Shown here: piece after piece, positions 14,739-21,275 of the stretch | Numbering within the stretch: position 1 is the first letter of the stretch | How the letters are laid out: every line of letters begins with the position of its first letter | IMG/VR virus record: IMGVR_UViG_3300014913_000071 | Coordinates: 1 to 25,720 of that record | DNA: 25,720 bases | Reading direction: 5' to 3' (one strand) | DNA from: a virus | Position numbers and translations under genes: made by a program | Notes under the pieces: generated by a model | What the model saw: only the letters and a program-made list of their open reading frames with translations | What the model was told of the DNA's origin: nothing | Databases searched by the model: none

Positions 14739-15541
14739 GGCAGCGCCCTCAGGAGCAGGCCCAGATCGTCCAGGTCCACGTCGCCGTCGAAGTCCAGGTC
14801 ACCCCGGGCAGGCCCAAGGTCCCAGTCCGTCTCTCCGTAGTGCGCCAGGAGCTGCGCCAGGTCGGCCAGGTCCACGTCCCCGTCGAACTGGACATCGCCG
14901 AGTTGCCAGTCCTGAGGCACCACCCAGAACTCGATCAGGCCGAAGTCCCCGATGTCCCGGACCCGATCCCACACCACCGCAGCGAGCACCCGGATGAGGA
15001 CGTGCTCCAGCCGGCCTTCCAGCGGCTCGCGCTCCGGCGGTCCGCCCGGCGGCATGAACCCCCAGTGCAGCACGAAGTGGCCCGGCGGCTCGCCGAACGG
15101 CCGGCTGTAGACCGGGCAGCGCGCCGGCCTGACCGAGGTCACCAGCGTGGCGGCCGCGGCGTCCGGCTCGTACTGGATCCAGGCGTCGGTCGGGGCGCAG
15201 GACGGGCCGCCATGAGCATCGCCCCGGCACTGACCCAGCCACAGGCCCGTACCATCGACCTCGAACACGGTGCACGAGCCCTCGTCCCGCCAGGCGCCGG
15301 GTACCGTGACCTCAACCTGATCCCACCAGTAGTCCGGCATCTCGCCCGGCGCTGGGTCGCACGGGACCACACAGTGCGGCCGGAACCCGATCTCGATGTC
15401 CCAGGCCCAGCGCACCACGTGTGGCGGCAGGTCTGGGTCGTGCTGGGCGAACGCCAGGTCCAGCGTGACCGGCGCCTCGCCGCGCGCGGAGACTACACAC
15501 CAAGTACACAGCAAGAGGATAGCGAGCCGAAGTCTAGACAT
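14735..15541 (-). CDS. Secreted protein with C-terminal dockerin/EF-hand-like repeats
   Basis: A 268-residue exported protein. Residues 1-~22 are a signal peptide (RLRLAILLLCTWCVVSARGEA, cleavage near A19-A23). The middle (~24-205) is a Cys-containing, Trp-rich, beta-type domain of unknown function. The end has two near-identical calcium-loop units, GDVQFDGDVDLADLAQLL (215-232) and GDLDFDGDVDLDDLGLLL (247-264), each with the D-x-x-x-D-G-D-x-D spacing of dockerin type I loops. Such endings are very common on secreted proteins of Planctomycetota, often outside any cellulosome. An AGAGGTG ribosome site precedes ATG 15541. In a phage it might modify or bind the host surface. The gene may be host-derived. 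Confidence 0.82.
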   Translation of the reverse strand: MSRLRLAILLLCTWCVVSARGEAPVTLDLAFAQHDPDLPPHVVRWAWDIEIGFRPHCVVPCDPAPGEMPDYWWDQVEVTVPGAWRDEGSCTVFEVDGTGLWLGQCRGDAHGGPSCAPTDAWIQYEPDAAAATLVTSVRPARCPVYSRPFGEPPGHFVLHWGFMPPGGPPEREPLEGRLEHVLIRVLAAVVWDRVRDIGDFGLIEFWVVPQDWQLGDVQFDGDVDLADLAQLLAHYGETDWDLGPARGDLDFDGDVDLDDLGLLLRALP

Positions 15542-15680
15542 GGCGCACCTCTGGAGAACAAGAGCGCCGCGCCGCCGACGCGCCCGGAACGTCCGGGCCG
15601 TCCTCGCCTGCAGGACATTTCAGGAAGCGGAAACGACACAGGTTGTCTGCTTTTCTATACTTCGCCGACGGCGCGGCATG
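15542..15680. other. Short gap, no gene seen
   Basis: About 140 bp between the dockerin-like gene and two tiny hydrophobic reading frames. A 19-codon frame starting MPRRRRSIE is present but has nothing to support it. Confidence 0.4.
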
Positions 15681-15782
15681 TCAGCGGTCGGCCGCTACCC
15701 ACAGCAGGAGGGCCGCGGCCGTCAACAGCGTCACGCACCAGAGCGCGGCGACGGCCAGTCGGATGCTACATCTCTGTTCCAT
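15681..15782 (-). CDS. 33-residue single-span membrane peptide
   Basis: MEQRCSIRLAVAALWCVTLL followed by more hydrophobic residues and VAADR: a short positive N-terminus and one long membrane span. ATG 15782 lies within the preceding tiny gene, whose stop is 14 bases further on, so translation may be coupled. It is too small for normal gene callers. The overlapping pair of hydrophobic peptides suits a holin or holin-regulator role, but there is no family evidence. Confidence 0.45.
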   Translation of the reverse strand: MEQRCSIRLAVAALWCVTLLTAAALLLWVAADR

Positions 15783-15849
15783 ACGCCACGCCCGCCCACA
15801 GCCGGAAGATGATGCGGATGAGTTCGATCACCAGAGGCAGGTAAGGCAT
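15766..15849 (-). CDS. 27-residue hydrophobic peptide
   Basis: MPYLPLVIELIRIIFRLWAG followed by VAYGTEM and a TAG stop. A GGGAG ribosome site is seven bases before ATG 15849. It is one amphipathic or membrane helix. It overlaps the next tiny membrane gene in another frame. Confidence 0.45.
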   Translation of the reverse strand: MPYLPLVIELIRIIFRLWAGVAYGTEM

Positions 15850-15874
15850 CTCTAGACTCCCAAAGCCAGAACAC

Positions 15875-16426
15875 TCACCACACCGGCACCGTGCGCAGCA
15901 CGCGGACGGTCGCCTGCTGGCCGTCCTCGGCCAGCCGCAGGTACAGGCTCTGCCCGCCGACGCCCCAGCCCGACAGGTCCAGCGGCCGGCCGTCGTAGAG
16001 CGGGTAGAAGCGACCGCCCTGCTCCAGCGGCACCGTCCGAAGCTGCGCCTCCGGCGCGCCCTCCAGCGCCAGCAGCAGCGCCTCGGTGTTCAGCGGCACG
16101 ACGTAGGTCTGCTCCTGGCGCCCGCTCAACTGGATCAGGTCGATATGGGCTCGGCAGTTCATGGGCTTCCCCGTACAGTGCGCCACCGCGCGGACGGCCT
16201 GCCAGCCCTCGCGCGTGGCGTGGAAGGTCAGCGCGTCGCCGGCCGGCGCGGCACTGGCGATTCGCAGCGGTGTCGCGTGCGCCAGCGGCCACTCGACCGG
16301 ACCCTGCGCGCTGCGCATCGTCAGCGGCCCGTCGTAGGCCAGCACCTCAATGGCCGCCGCATCCTGCGGCACGGCCCACGTGGCAGGCTGGCCCGGATAT
16401 ACGGTCTCCTTCCAGATGCTCAGCAT
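15875..16426 (-). CDS. Unknown 183-residue beta-rich protein
   Basis: Many short strands (AAIEVLAYDGPLTMRSAQG, ALTFHATREGWQAVRAVAHC, QTYVVPLNTEALLLALEG, QSLYLRLAEDGQQATVRVLRTVPVW) without a signal peptide or membrane span. It could be a virion or adhesin-type domain. The ATG overlaps the end of the Cys-rich gene before it. No family is recognised. Confidence 0.65.
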   Translation of the reverse strand: MLSIWKETVYPGQPATWAVPQDAAAIEVLAYDGPLTMRSAQGPVEWPLAHATPLRIASAAPAGDALTFHATREGWQAVRAVAHCTGKPMNCRAHIDLIQLSGRQEQTYVVPLNTEALLLALEGAPEAQLRTVPLEQGGRFYPLYDGRPLDLSGWGVGGQSLYLRLAEDGQQATVRVLRTVPVW

Positions 16427-16635
16427 AGGGCACCCGCGCTGGCCGGCAGCAGCACCCGCTCGCCGGTCCGGTGCAGCTCGTCGCGGTCAACCCTGCCGGG
16501 CACGCAGTCGGTGACGCGCCCGCACCAATAGAGATCGTGCAGCTCGCAGCCGCGGCAGTCGCCGTCCGGGTCTGCCAGGCCGTCGTAGCCGCGGCGCCGC
16601 AGCGCCTCGCTCAGAATCTCGATTCCGCTCTCCAT
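16420..16635 (-). CDS. Small phage protein with four-Cys motif
   Basis: A 71-residue protein from ATG 16635, with an AGGAGGT ribosome site just upstream. IEILSEALRRRGYDGLADPDGDCRGCELHDLYWCGRVTDC has the layout G-Y-D-G-L-x(4)-G-x-C-x-x-C-x-L-x-D-L-x-x-C-x(5)-C, which recurs in small proteins of many actinobacteriophages and related phages. The four Cys could bind zinc. It is the first gene after the promoter at 16762-16790. Function is unknown. Confidence 0.72.
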   Translation of the reverse strand: MESGIEILSEALRRRGYDGLADPDGDCRGCELHDLYWCGRVTDCVPGRVDRDELHRTGERVLLPASAGALC

Positions 16636-16761
16636 CGCTACCTCCTGTTCTGCGGGGCGGCCCCGCGCGCCGCCCGGACCGCCCGGGCTCGAAGTGGCAG
16701 AAGTTCGCGGAAGATCCCGTCGGGTGCAGTACTTCCATCCCGCACGCACGGGGCCGCACCC

Positions 16762-16790
16762 AGTGTGGCCGACGGCCGCGCGCTTGTCAA
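16762..16790 (-). promoter_or_regulatory. Minus-strand promoter
   Basis: Minus-strand TTGACA (plus 16785-16790), 17-bp spacer and CACACT (plus 16762-16767). The 159-bp gap it lies in (16636-16794) holds no gene. Its GGCTTGACAA core is the same as in the promoter at 10719-10747. It would start transcripts for the genes from 16635 leftwards. Confidence 0.5.
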
Positions 16791-16794
16791 GCCC

Positions 16795-16980
16795 TTATTT
16801 TTTTATCTCCGCGCGCTTGTCCCATGCGTGCTTCACCGCCACACCCGTCCACGCGCCTATCACGGCCCAAAGCGTGCCAGCAGTGTCCTCAGTAATCCAC
16901 CCCTGAAACATCGCCACGCCGACCAGGCCGGCCGCGATCAGCCCCAGGTACGTCTTCACGCCGTTCAGCCACTCGAACAT
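16795..16980 (-). CDS. Putative holin-like membrane protein
   Basis: A 61-residue protein: MFEWLNGVKTYLGLIAAGLV with a first span, a GWITEDT turn, a second span TLWAVIGAWTGVAVKHAW and a basic tail (DKRAEIKK). The 'L-N-G-x-K-T-Y' start, two short spans and a charged end are typical of a large group of small phage holins and holin-like proteins. It would sit in the inner membrane and form lesions at lysis. Its neighbours are lipoprotein-type genes, as in spanin-containing lysis cassettes. It ends in TAA. Confidence 0.65.
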   Translation of the reverse strand: MFEWLNGVKTYLGLIAAGLVGVAMFQGWITEDTAGTLWAVIGAWTGVAVKHAWDKRAEIKK

Positions 16981-17146
16981 TGCGCACCTCTACCGTCACG
17001 GGCGGCTCGCCGTGCTCCACGCGCACGACCAGCTCGACCGAACCCGCGATTTCGTGCCGCATACAGCCGCCGGGGGCGGCAAGTGCCGCCCCCAGCGCCA
17101 CGCAAAGGAGGAGGAGAAGGAGAGGAAGAGGCCGTCGACAGCGCAT
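16889..17146 (-). CDS. Small putative lipoprotein
   Basis: An 85-residue protein from ATG 17146: a basic start, then a long hydrophobic stretch (PLPLLLLLLCVALGAALAAP) and Cys in PGGCM (C28), a weak lipobox. The exported part begins MRHEIAGSVELVVRVEHGEPP, strand-rich. Its last 92 bases overlap the start of the holin-like gene in another frame, and that portion is Arg/Asp-rich, so the end may be poorly constrained. A small lipoprotein next to a holin-like gene could be an outer spanin (Rz1-like), though no Rz partner is certain. Confidence 0.5.
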   Translation of the reverse strand: MRCRRPLPLLLLLLCVALGAALAAPGGCMRHEIAGSVELVVRVEHGEPPVTVEVRNVRVAERREDVPGADRGRPGRRGDVSGVDY

Positions 17147-17151
17147 CTGGC

Positions 17152-17553
17152 CTACTCCGGCTGCTCATCGTGTTCCGACGCGGCCGCGAGGCGCTCCAGC
17201 AGCTCGGGCCGCGTCGCTATCTCCGCCAATGCGCGCCTCGCCTCAGCCGTCAGCTCGCCGGAACCCACGCCCTCGCCGGCCAGCTCGACGCGACCGCTCG
17301 CGCCAGTCAGGCGCGCGCCGGCGACGTAGAGAACGCCGCCGTAGACCACCACGCCCGGCTCGATCACCTGGCCCTCCAGCCGCCCGACGAGCGTCTGCCA
17401 CACCGCCTGGTCTGCCATGCTCGCCGCGAGCTGGCGCGCCGCGTCGCCGAGCTCCCGACTGAAGCCCGCCGGCTGCATGGCTGTGCAACCGGCGCACGCG
17501 AGCGCCGCCGCCACCGCGACCGGCGCGCGCAGAAGCTGTGCCGCCTTGCCCAT
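17152..17553 (-). CDS. Putative phage lipoprotein
   Basis: A 133-residue protein from ATG 17553, with a GGAGGC ribosome site. The first ~24 residues form a signal sequence (APVAVAAALACAGCTAMQPAG) with a lipobox-like end at C21 or C24. The mature part has a helix (FSRELGDAARQLAASMADQAVWQTLVGRL), a strand-rich section on a Gly-rich background (EPGVVVYGGVLYVAGARL) and an acidic helical tail. It probably sits in the periplasm anchored to a membrane. The role is not known; spanin or superinfection exclusion are possible. It ends in TAG. Confidence 0.6.
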   Translation of the reverse strand: MGKAAQLLRAPVAVAAALACAGCTAMQPAGFSRELGDAARQLAASMADQAVWQTLVGRLEGQVIEPGVVVYGGVLYVAGARLTGASGRVELAGEGVGSGELTAEARRALAEIATRPELLERLAAASEHDEQPE

Positions 17554-17555
17554 GT

Positions 17556-17858
17556 CTAGCCTCCGTGGGCCTGTTCGTGGCGGTCGGCCCGCGCCTCGAT
17601 GCGCTCGGCCCGGCGCTCGAGCTGCTCCACGCGGGCGTCGAGCCGCGCCACGGTCTTGGCGAGTTCGATGTACGTCCCGGAGTTGCCGCCGTTCCGCCGG
17701 CCGGCGCGGAAGCGGTCGAGAAGCTGCAAGGAAAACTGCCCGACCACTACCAGCACCAGCACCACCAGCGGCAGCTCGGCTGCATCCGAGGACAGCGCCA
17801 GCAGCGCCCCCGACGCCGCCGCAACCGAAAGAGGCAAGCCGAATCCGACAGTGTTCAC
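17556..17858 (-). CDS. Membrane protein with C-terminal coiled coil, holin-like
   Basis: A 100-residue protein starting at GTG 17858 (GTGA overlap with the resolvase stop). Two spans near the N-terminus (LPLSVAAASGALLALSS and LPLVVLVLVVVGQFSLQLL) are followed by a linker and a long coiled coil (AKTVARLDARVEQLERRAERIEARADRHEQ). The layout resembles small phage membrane proteins of the holin or XhlA type. Directly followed by a lipoprotein gene, it could be the inner-membrane partner of a spanin-like pair. It ends in TAG. Confidence 0.6.
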   Translation of the reverse strand: MNTVGFGLPLSVAAASGALLALSSDAAELPLVVLVLVVVGQFSLQLLDRFRAGRRNGGNSGTYIELAKTVARLDARVEQLERRAERIEARADRHEQAHGG

Positions 17859-18343
17859 GCCGTCGTCCCCACCATTGCGTCGGCGACGTAGCAGGCCAGC
17901 GCGAGCGCATCGTACTCGTGGACGCGTAGCCCGTAAAGGGGGCCGGGCGCGGCCTTCCGGCCGACGGCGCGCTCCCTGCCCGGCCCGTAGCGGTGGACGA
18001 GTTCGTCGCGCACGGCGCGCTTGGGCGCCTGCCGGTCGCCCGTGAGCCAGCGCGCGACGTCGTTCCGCGGCACCAGCAGCACGCGCGCGCCGGCGTCCTC
18101 CGCGGCCTGCCAGAAGCGGCCGATCCACACGCACGTGTCCACCAGCGCGTGCCCAGCCTGCCTGGCCCAGGGCACGATGCGCTCGATCGCGACGAGGTGG
18201 ACGCGCGGCGCGGCGCGCAGCATGCCCAACAGGTCGGCGTTGGGGGTGAGGCCGTGCGCCAGCACTTCCGGCCGCTCCGGTTCGCCGAGGATGACCACCC
18301 AGCCGCTCTGCTCCGGGCCGGGGTCTATCGCCCAGACGCGCAT
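17855..18343 (-). CDS. RuvC-like Holliday junction resolvase
   Basis: A 162-residue RNase-H-fold nuclease. RVWAIDPGPEQSGWVVI (D7), HLVAIERI (E54) and the C-terminal VHEYDALALA (H142, E143, D145) are the three acidic motifs of RuvC-type resolvases, in proper order and spacing. It would cut branched DNA before packaging or during recombination. The length equals that of cellular RuvC (about 170). ATG 18343 has GGAG eight bases upstream. Confidence 0.85.
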   Translation of the reverse strand: MRVWAIDPGPEQSGWVVILGEPERPEVLAHGLTPNADLLGMLRAAPRVHLVAIERIVPWARQAGHALVDTCVWIGRFWQAAEDAGARVLLVPRNDVARWLTGDRQAPKRAVRDELVHRYGPGRERAVGRKAAPGPLYGLRVHEYDALALACYVADAMVGTTA

Positions 18344-18454
18344 GTTCAGTCTCCGAGACGGCCAGCGGGGGGCCGGAGGGAACCGCACCGGCCCGACGCG
18401 CCGCGGAGGGATCACTACGGCGCGCCGCGGACCCGCTGGCCACAGCAAGGAGGA

Positions 18455-18592
18455 TCAGATCAGGTTGGCGACCGCCCACACCAGCGCGATCACCACCCCG
18501 GCCGCCAGCGCGACCAGCCAGCACCAGATCACCGCCGCCAGCAGCGGGCCCTCGGGCTCGCCGCCGAAGTATCGTCGGCTCCATGGATTCAT
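18455..18592 (-). CDS. 45-residue single-span membrane protein
   Basis: From ATG 18592: MNPWSRRYFGGEPEGPLLAA, then a long hydrophobic segment with VIWCWLVALAAGVVIALVWA and a NLI end. A GGGAG ribosome site lies eight bases upstream and the stop is TGA. One clear membrane span with a positive cytoplasmic side. It lies between the XRE regulator and the resolvase and may belong to the membrane/lysis set. Confidence 0.55.
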   Translation of the reverse strand: MNPWSRRYFGGEPEGPLLAAVIWCWLVALAAGVVIALVWAVANLI

Positions 18593-18596
18593 CTCG

Positions 18597-18821
18597 TCAA
18601 CTCCCTTGCGCTGGCCCCCGGCCCCGCTGGGCGCAAATCCTCAGCCACAGCACGTAGACGCGCGCGCTGGGCTCATGCTTGCCGCGCTCGTAGTTCGACA
18701 CGCGCGGCTGCGTCATGCGGTAGCCGAGCGCGCGGAAGCGCTGCGCCAGCTCGGCCTGCGTCAGGCCGGCGGCCTCGCGCACTACCCGCATGATTTGCGC
18801 CAGCGGCAGCTCAGTCTTCAT
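18597..18821 (-). CDS. XRE-family helix-turn-helix regulator
   Basis: A 74-residue single-domain DNA-binding protein. ELPLAQIMRVVREAAGLTQAELAQRFRALGYRMTQPRVSNYERGKHEPSARVYVLWLRIC is a clear HTH_3 (Cro/CI) domain, with the LTQAELAQ helix, an insert, then the recognition helix TQPRVSNYERG. It probably controls a phage promoter. No repressor-type peptidase or dimer domain is present, so it is more like Cro or a small plasmid-type regulator. Its start overlaps the upstream gene by 11 bases. Confidence 0.88.
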   Translation of the reverse strand: MKTELPLAQIMRVVREAAGLTQAELAQRFRALGYRMTQPRVSNYERGKHEPSARVYVLWLRICAQRGRGPAQGS

Positions 18822-19224
18822 CGTCCGCGCCCTTCCCGCCGAGGCGCCGCGGTACCGCCCGGCGCAGGCGCTCCGCGGCCAGCGGTCCCGGCGCCAGGGC
18901 GCCAGACTCCAACTCGTCGGCCAGCGCCAGGCAGGCGCCTGCCAGGTCCACCACGTCGATCACGGCCTGCTCCTGCGTAGTGGGACAGGACTGGCCGTGT
19001 GCCACGCGCCGGCGCTCGAGCTCCAGCACGGCGGCCGCAACGGAGAGCATCGCCACGCGCTCGGCCCACTGTGCGTCCGCGCGCAGGCGGTCGGCCAGCT
19101 CGCCATACTCTTCCCGCACGGCGCACGTAGCGAAGAGCCAGGCCGTCTCCCAGAGTTCTTCATCACGCATATCCTCGGTCGCCAGGCGGAAGGCTATGCC
19201 CGGCGCCACGTCGACATCTGCCAT
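18811..19224 (-). CDS. Unknown 137-residue helical protein
   Basis: ATG 19224 with AGGAG eight bases upstream. It is mostly helical with an acidic character: EELWETAWLFATCAVREEYGELADRLRADAQWAERVAMLSVAAAVLELERRR, then QEQAVIDVVDLAGACLALADEL. Resembles in pattern the small 'acyltransferase-like' or nucleotide-metabolism-associated phage helical proteins, but no motif identifies it. Four bases separate it from the ParB-like gene. Confidence 0.65.
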   Translation of the reverse strand: MADVDVAPGIAFRLATEDMRDEELWETAWLFATCAVREEYGELADRLRADAQWAERVAMLSVAAAVLELERRRVAHGQSCPTTQEQAVIDVVDLAGACLALADELESGALAPGPLAAERLRRAVPRRLGGKGADDED

Positions 19225-19228
19225 GGCG

Positions 19229-19927
19229 TCACTCCTCGCTCGCGGCGCACGTCGTCGCCGCGTGTCTATCCAGGAACTCCTCCAGCGCGCGGTGCAGCCG
19301 CTGGAGCGCCTCCATCAGGTTGGCATTGCTCTCATCGACCAGATCATTCGTGAGCAGGATCAGCACCTGGTTCACGTAGAAGAGCTGGCTCATTCCGCCG
19401 AGCCGCCGGTTCGCGCTCGCCGTGGCCTTCGCAATGGGCTGGCCCGCGAAGTGGGCCAGCGTGCGCTTGAGCGCCACCGGCCGGCCCCTGTGCGTCGCCA
19501 GCTTGTGCCGCACGATGCGGTCGTAGGTGTCGGCGCTGATCGCCGCGCAGCGCGTGATGGTCTCGGGGTCGAGCTTCAGCTCCATCGCGCGCGTGATGCA
19601 CCGCGCCAGGTCGTACCTGCTCAGTGGTCGCCCGTGCCGCGCGTTGCGGCGCACGGCGTCGGCGAACATCTCCGCGTCGGTGCTGTAGGTGTGCACTTCG
19701 GCAGGCACCTTGGCGTCCGGCCCGGCAAACCGCTGGTACGCCGTCACGCGGTGGAAGCCGTCCACGACGCGCATGCTCTTGGCGTCGACGACGATCGGCG
19801 GCAGCGCCTCCTCGGCGCGCAGGGCGTCGACGAGCCGCGCGACGGCGGTGTCGTCCACCTGGTGCCGCGGGTAGAGGTTGTAGTCCAGCACGACTTTGCT
19901 TGCGGGAATTCTGGTAGTTTTCGGCAT
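19229..19927 (-). CDS. ParB-like DNA-binding/nuclease-fold protein
   Basis: A 232-residue protein. The first ~90 residues form a ParB N-terminal (ParB/Srx) domain: RIPASKVVLDYNLYPRHQVDDTAVARLVDALRAE, LPPIVVDAKSMRVVDGFHRVTAYQRF. The centre has a helix-turn-helix region (LSRYDLARCITRAMELKLDPETITRCAAISADTYDRIVRHKLA), as in ParB/KorB-type proteins and phage ParB-like regulators. The last 60 residues are helical. Such proteins bind repeated DNA sites for partition or regulation, and the ParB domain can bind CTP. Its AGGAGC ribosome site is preceded directly by a 420-bp GAC pentamer array, a candidate target for it. No ParA is seen. Confidence 0.8.
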   Translation of the reverse strand: MPKTTRIPASKVVLDYNLYPRHQVDDTAVARLVDALRAEEALPPIVVDAKSMRVVDGFHRVTAYQRFAGPDAKVPAEVHTYSTDAEMFADAVRRNARHGRPLSRYDLARCITRAMELKLDPETITRCAAISADTYDRIVRHKLATHRGRPVALKRTLAHFAGQPIAKATASANRRLGGMSQLFYVNQVLILLTNDLVDESNANLMEALQRLHRALEEFLDRHAATTCAASEE

Positions 19928-19953
19928 CTTCTAGCTCCTGACAGCAACAAATA

Positions 19954-20376
19954 CCTGACTCGACTCGACACGACCGAACAGGACCCGACTGGACTCGACA
20001 CGACCGGACTTGACAAGACCCGACGCGGCACTCGACCTGACGGGACACGACGAGACACGACGAGACACGACGAGACTAGACACGACGGGACCAGACTGGA
20101 CCGGACCTGATTCGGCACGCAACGTGACTCGACACTCGACTTGACCCGACGTGACGCGACAAGACATGACGTGACTGGACACGACTTGGCACCTGACTCG
20201 ACAGGACACGACCGGACTCGACTAGACTCGACCCGACGCGACAGGACCGGGCACTCGACTCGACACGACGCGACCGGACCAGACATGGCGCGACGAGACA
20301 GAACTCGGCACCTGACTTGATCTGACGTGACCGGACTGGACTGGACGCGACCAGACGGGACCAGACTTGAACTGAC
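19954..20376 (-). repeat. Pentamer array 1: GAC every 5 bp, punctuated by GGCAC
   Basis: About 77 units of NNGAC (plus strand; GTCNN on the coding strand) fill the whole leader upstream of the ParB-like gene. GAC is nearly invariant and the two other bases vary widely; tc, ac, cg, ct and cc are common. Five GGCAC elements (near 20026, 20114, 20188, 20250, 20307) break the array into blocks of roughly 10-16 units and shift the 5-bp phase. After GGCAC the next unit is usually tcgac or ctgac. Three perfect 10-bp copies at 20045-20075 show local slippage. The gene-proximal end, ACCTGACTCGAC, is the same as in array 2. Confidence 0.92.
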
Positions 20377-20384
20377 AGCGCATA

Positions 20385-20948
20385 TCACTTGTCTCTGACG
20401 AGCTCCACCGCATACGTCCCGAACTGGCCCGGCGTCTTCGGCGCGCCCGGCCGCTGGTCGCCAACGCCGACGAACTGCCCGGCGCGCCGGAAGAACCGCA
20501 GGATGATCTCCGGCGTCACGATCTCTTCGTCGTACTCGATGTTCACCGTCGTCGCCCACTCGTTCACGCGCGCCCGGCTGCGCAGCACGCCGTTGCCCTG
20601 CACGACGGCTCGCCGCGTGTCGATCACGTAGTCGTGCAGCGGCTTGTTCGTCTTCGGGTGGACCAGCGGGCACTCCTCCTCCAGGATGAAGACGCCGGCC
20701 GCGAAGACCGTCTTCGCGCTGGTCTTGGCGATGCGGTACCCGCTGGCCGCCTTCAGGAGACTGCCCCGGAACGCCTCGCCCTTGAGGTAGAGCTGGCCGC
20801 TCGGCAGCCGGTACGCCGAGCGCTCGGCCTCTTCTGCGGGCAACGGGACCTGCTTGCGCGATGGCGCGCCATCGACGTGGGACATGCCGGCGGGGTTGTG
20901 CATCAGCAACGGACGCTTGCCCAGGATTCGGAATACACATCTTTGCAT
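20385..20948 (-). CDS. Phage protein with VG-x-GD-x-RP motif, function unknown
   Basis: A 187-residue protein from ATG 20948 with AAAGGAGCC six bases upstream. RILGKRPLLMHNPAGM near the start, GEAFRGSLLKAASGYRI in the middle, then RSRARVNEWATTVNIEYDEEIVTPEIILRFFRRAGQFVGVGDQRPGAPKTPGQFGTYAVELV. This pattern (LLMHN, R-x-R-x-x-x-W, AG-x-x-VG-x-GD-x-RP, GQF) occurs in many unassigned phage and plasmid proteins. GEAFRGSLLKAA recalls the 'G-S-x-x-K-G-x-x-R' loop of RAMP/Cas7-fold proteins, so a nucleic-acid-binding role is possible but unproved. It is flanked on both sides by GAC arrays; the one upstream forms its leader. Confidence 0.7.
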   Translation of the reverse strand: MQRCVFRILGKRPLLMHNPAGMSHVDGAPSRKQVPLPAEEAERSAYRLPSGQLYLKGEAFRGSLLKAASGYRIAKTSAKTVFAAGVFILEEECPLVHPKTNKPLHDYVIDTRRAVVQGNGVLRSRARVNEWATTVNIEYDEEIVTPEIILRFFRRAGQFVGVGDQRPGAPKTPGQFGTYAVELVRDK

Positions 20949-20973
20949 CGCGGCTCCTTTCTGTAGAAGAAGA

Positions 20974-21184
20974 CCTGACTCGACCTGACCCGACACGACG
21001 GGACGAGACGCGACGGGACAAGACCCGACCGGACAAGACCGGACACGGCACTCGACTCGACGCGACAGGACTTGACAAGACCGGACCGGACACAACAGGA
21101 CTCGGCACCTGACCGGACAAGACCCGACTTGACGAGACGCGACGCGACGTGACCAGACGCGACACCAGACCTGACGCGCGACCG
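20974..21184 (-). repeat. Pentamer array 2: GAC every 5 bp, punctuated by GGCAC
   Basis: About 37 NNGAC units upstream of the gene at 20385-20948, with the same design as array 1. Two GGCAC punctuations (near 21047 and 21103) give blocks of about 14, 10 and 13 units. It starts next to the ribosome site with ACCTGACTCGAC, as array 1 does. The sequence of units is not a copy of array 1, so the rule rather than the sequence is shared. The 90 bp beyond it (21185-21275) hold no gene that I can support. Confidence 0.92.
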
Positions 21185-21275
21185 GCGAGGGGGCGCCGCG
21201 GCTCGCAACGCGACGCCCCGGGAGCAGTAGCAAGGAGGGGGATGCAACAGAGGCCCGCTCCCACGAACTCGCCGG

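Noticed and set aside
16770-16800. Plus-strand intrinsic terminator (GCTTG/CAAGC hairpin followed by T-run)
   Set aside because: The stem is too short and no plus-strand gene reads into it; the same bases make a better minus-strand -35 element.
19954-21184. CRISPR array
   Set aside because: There are no long exact repeats with unique spacers; the period is 5 bp and no Cas genes are present.
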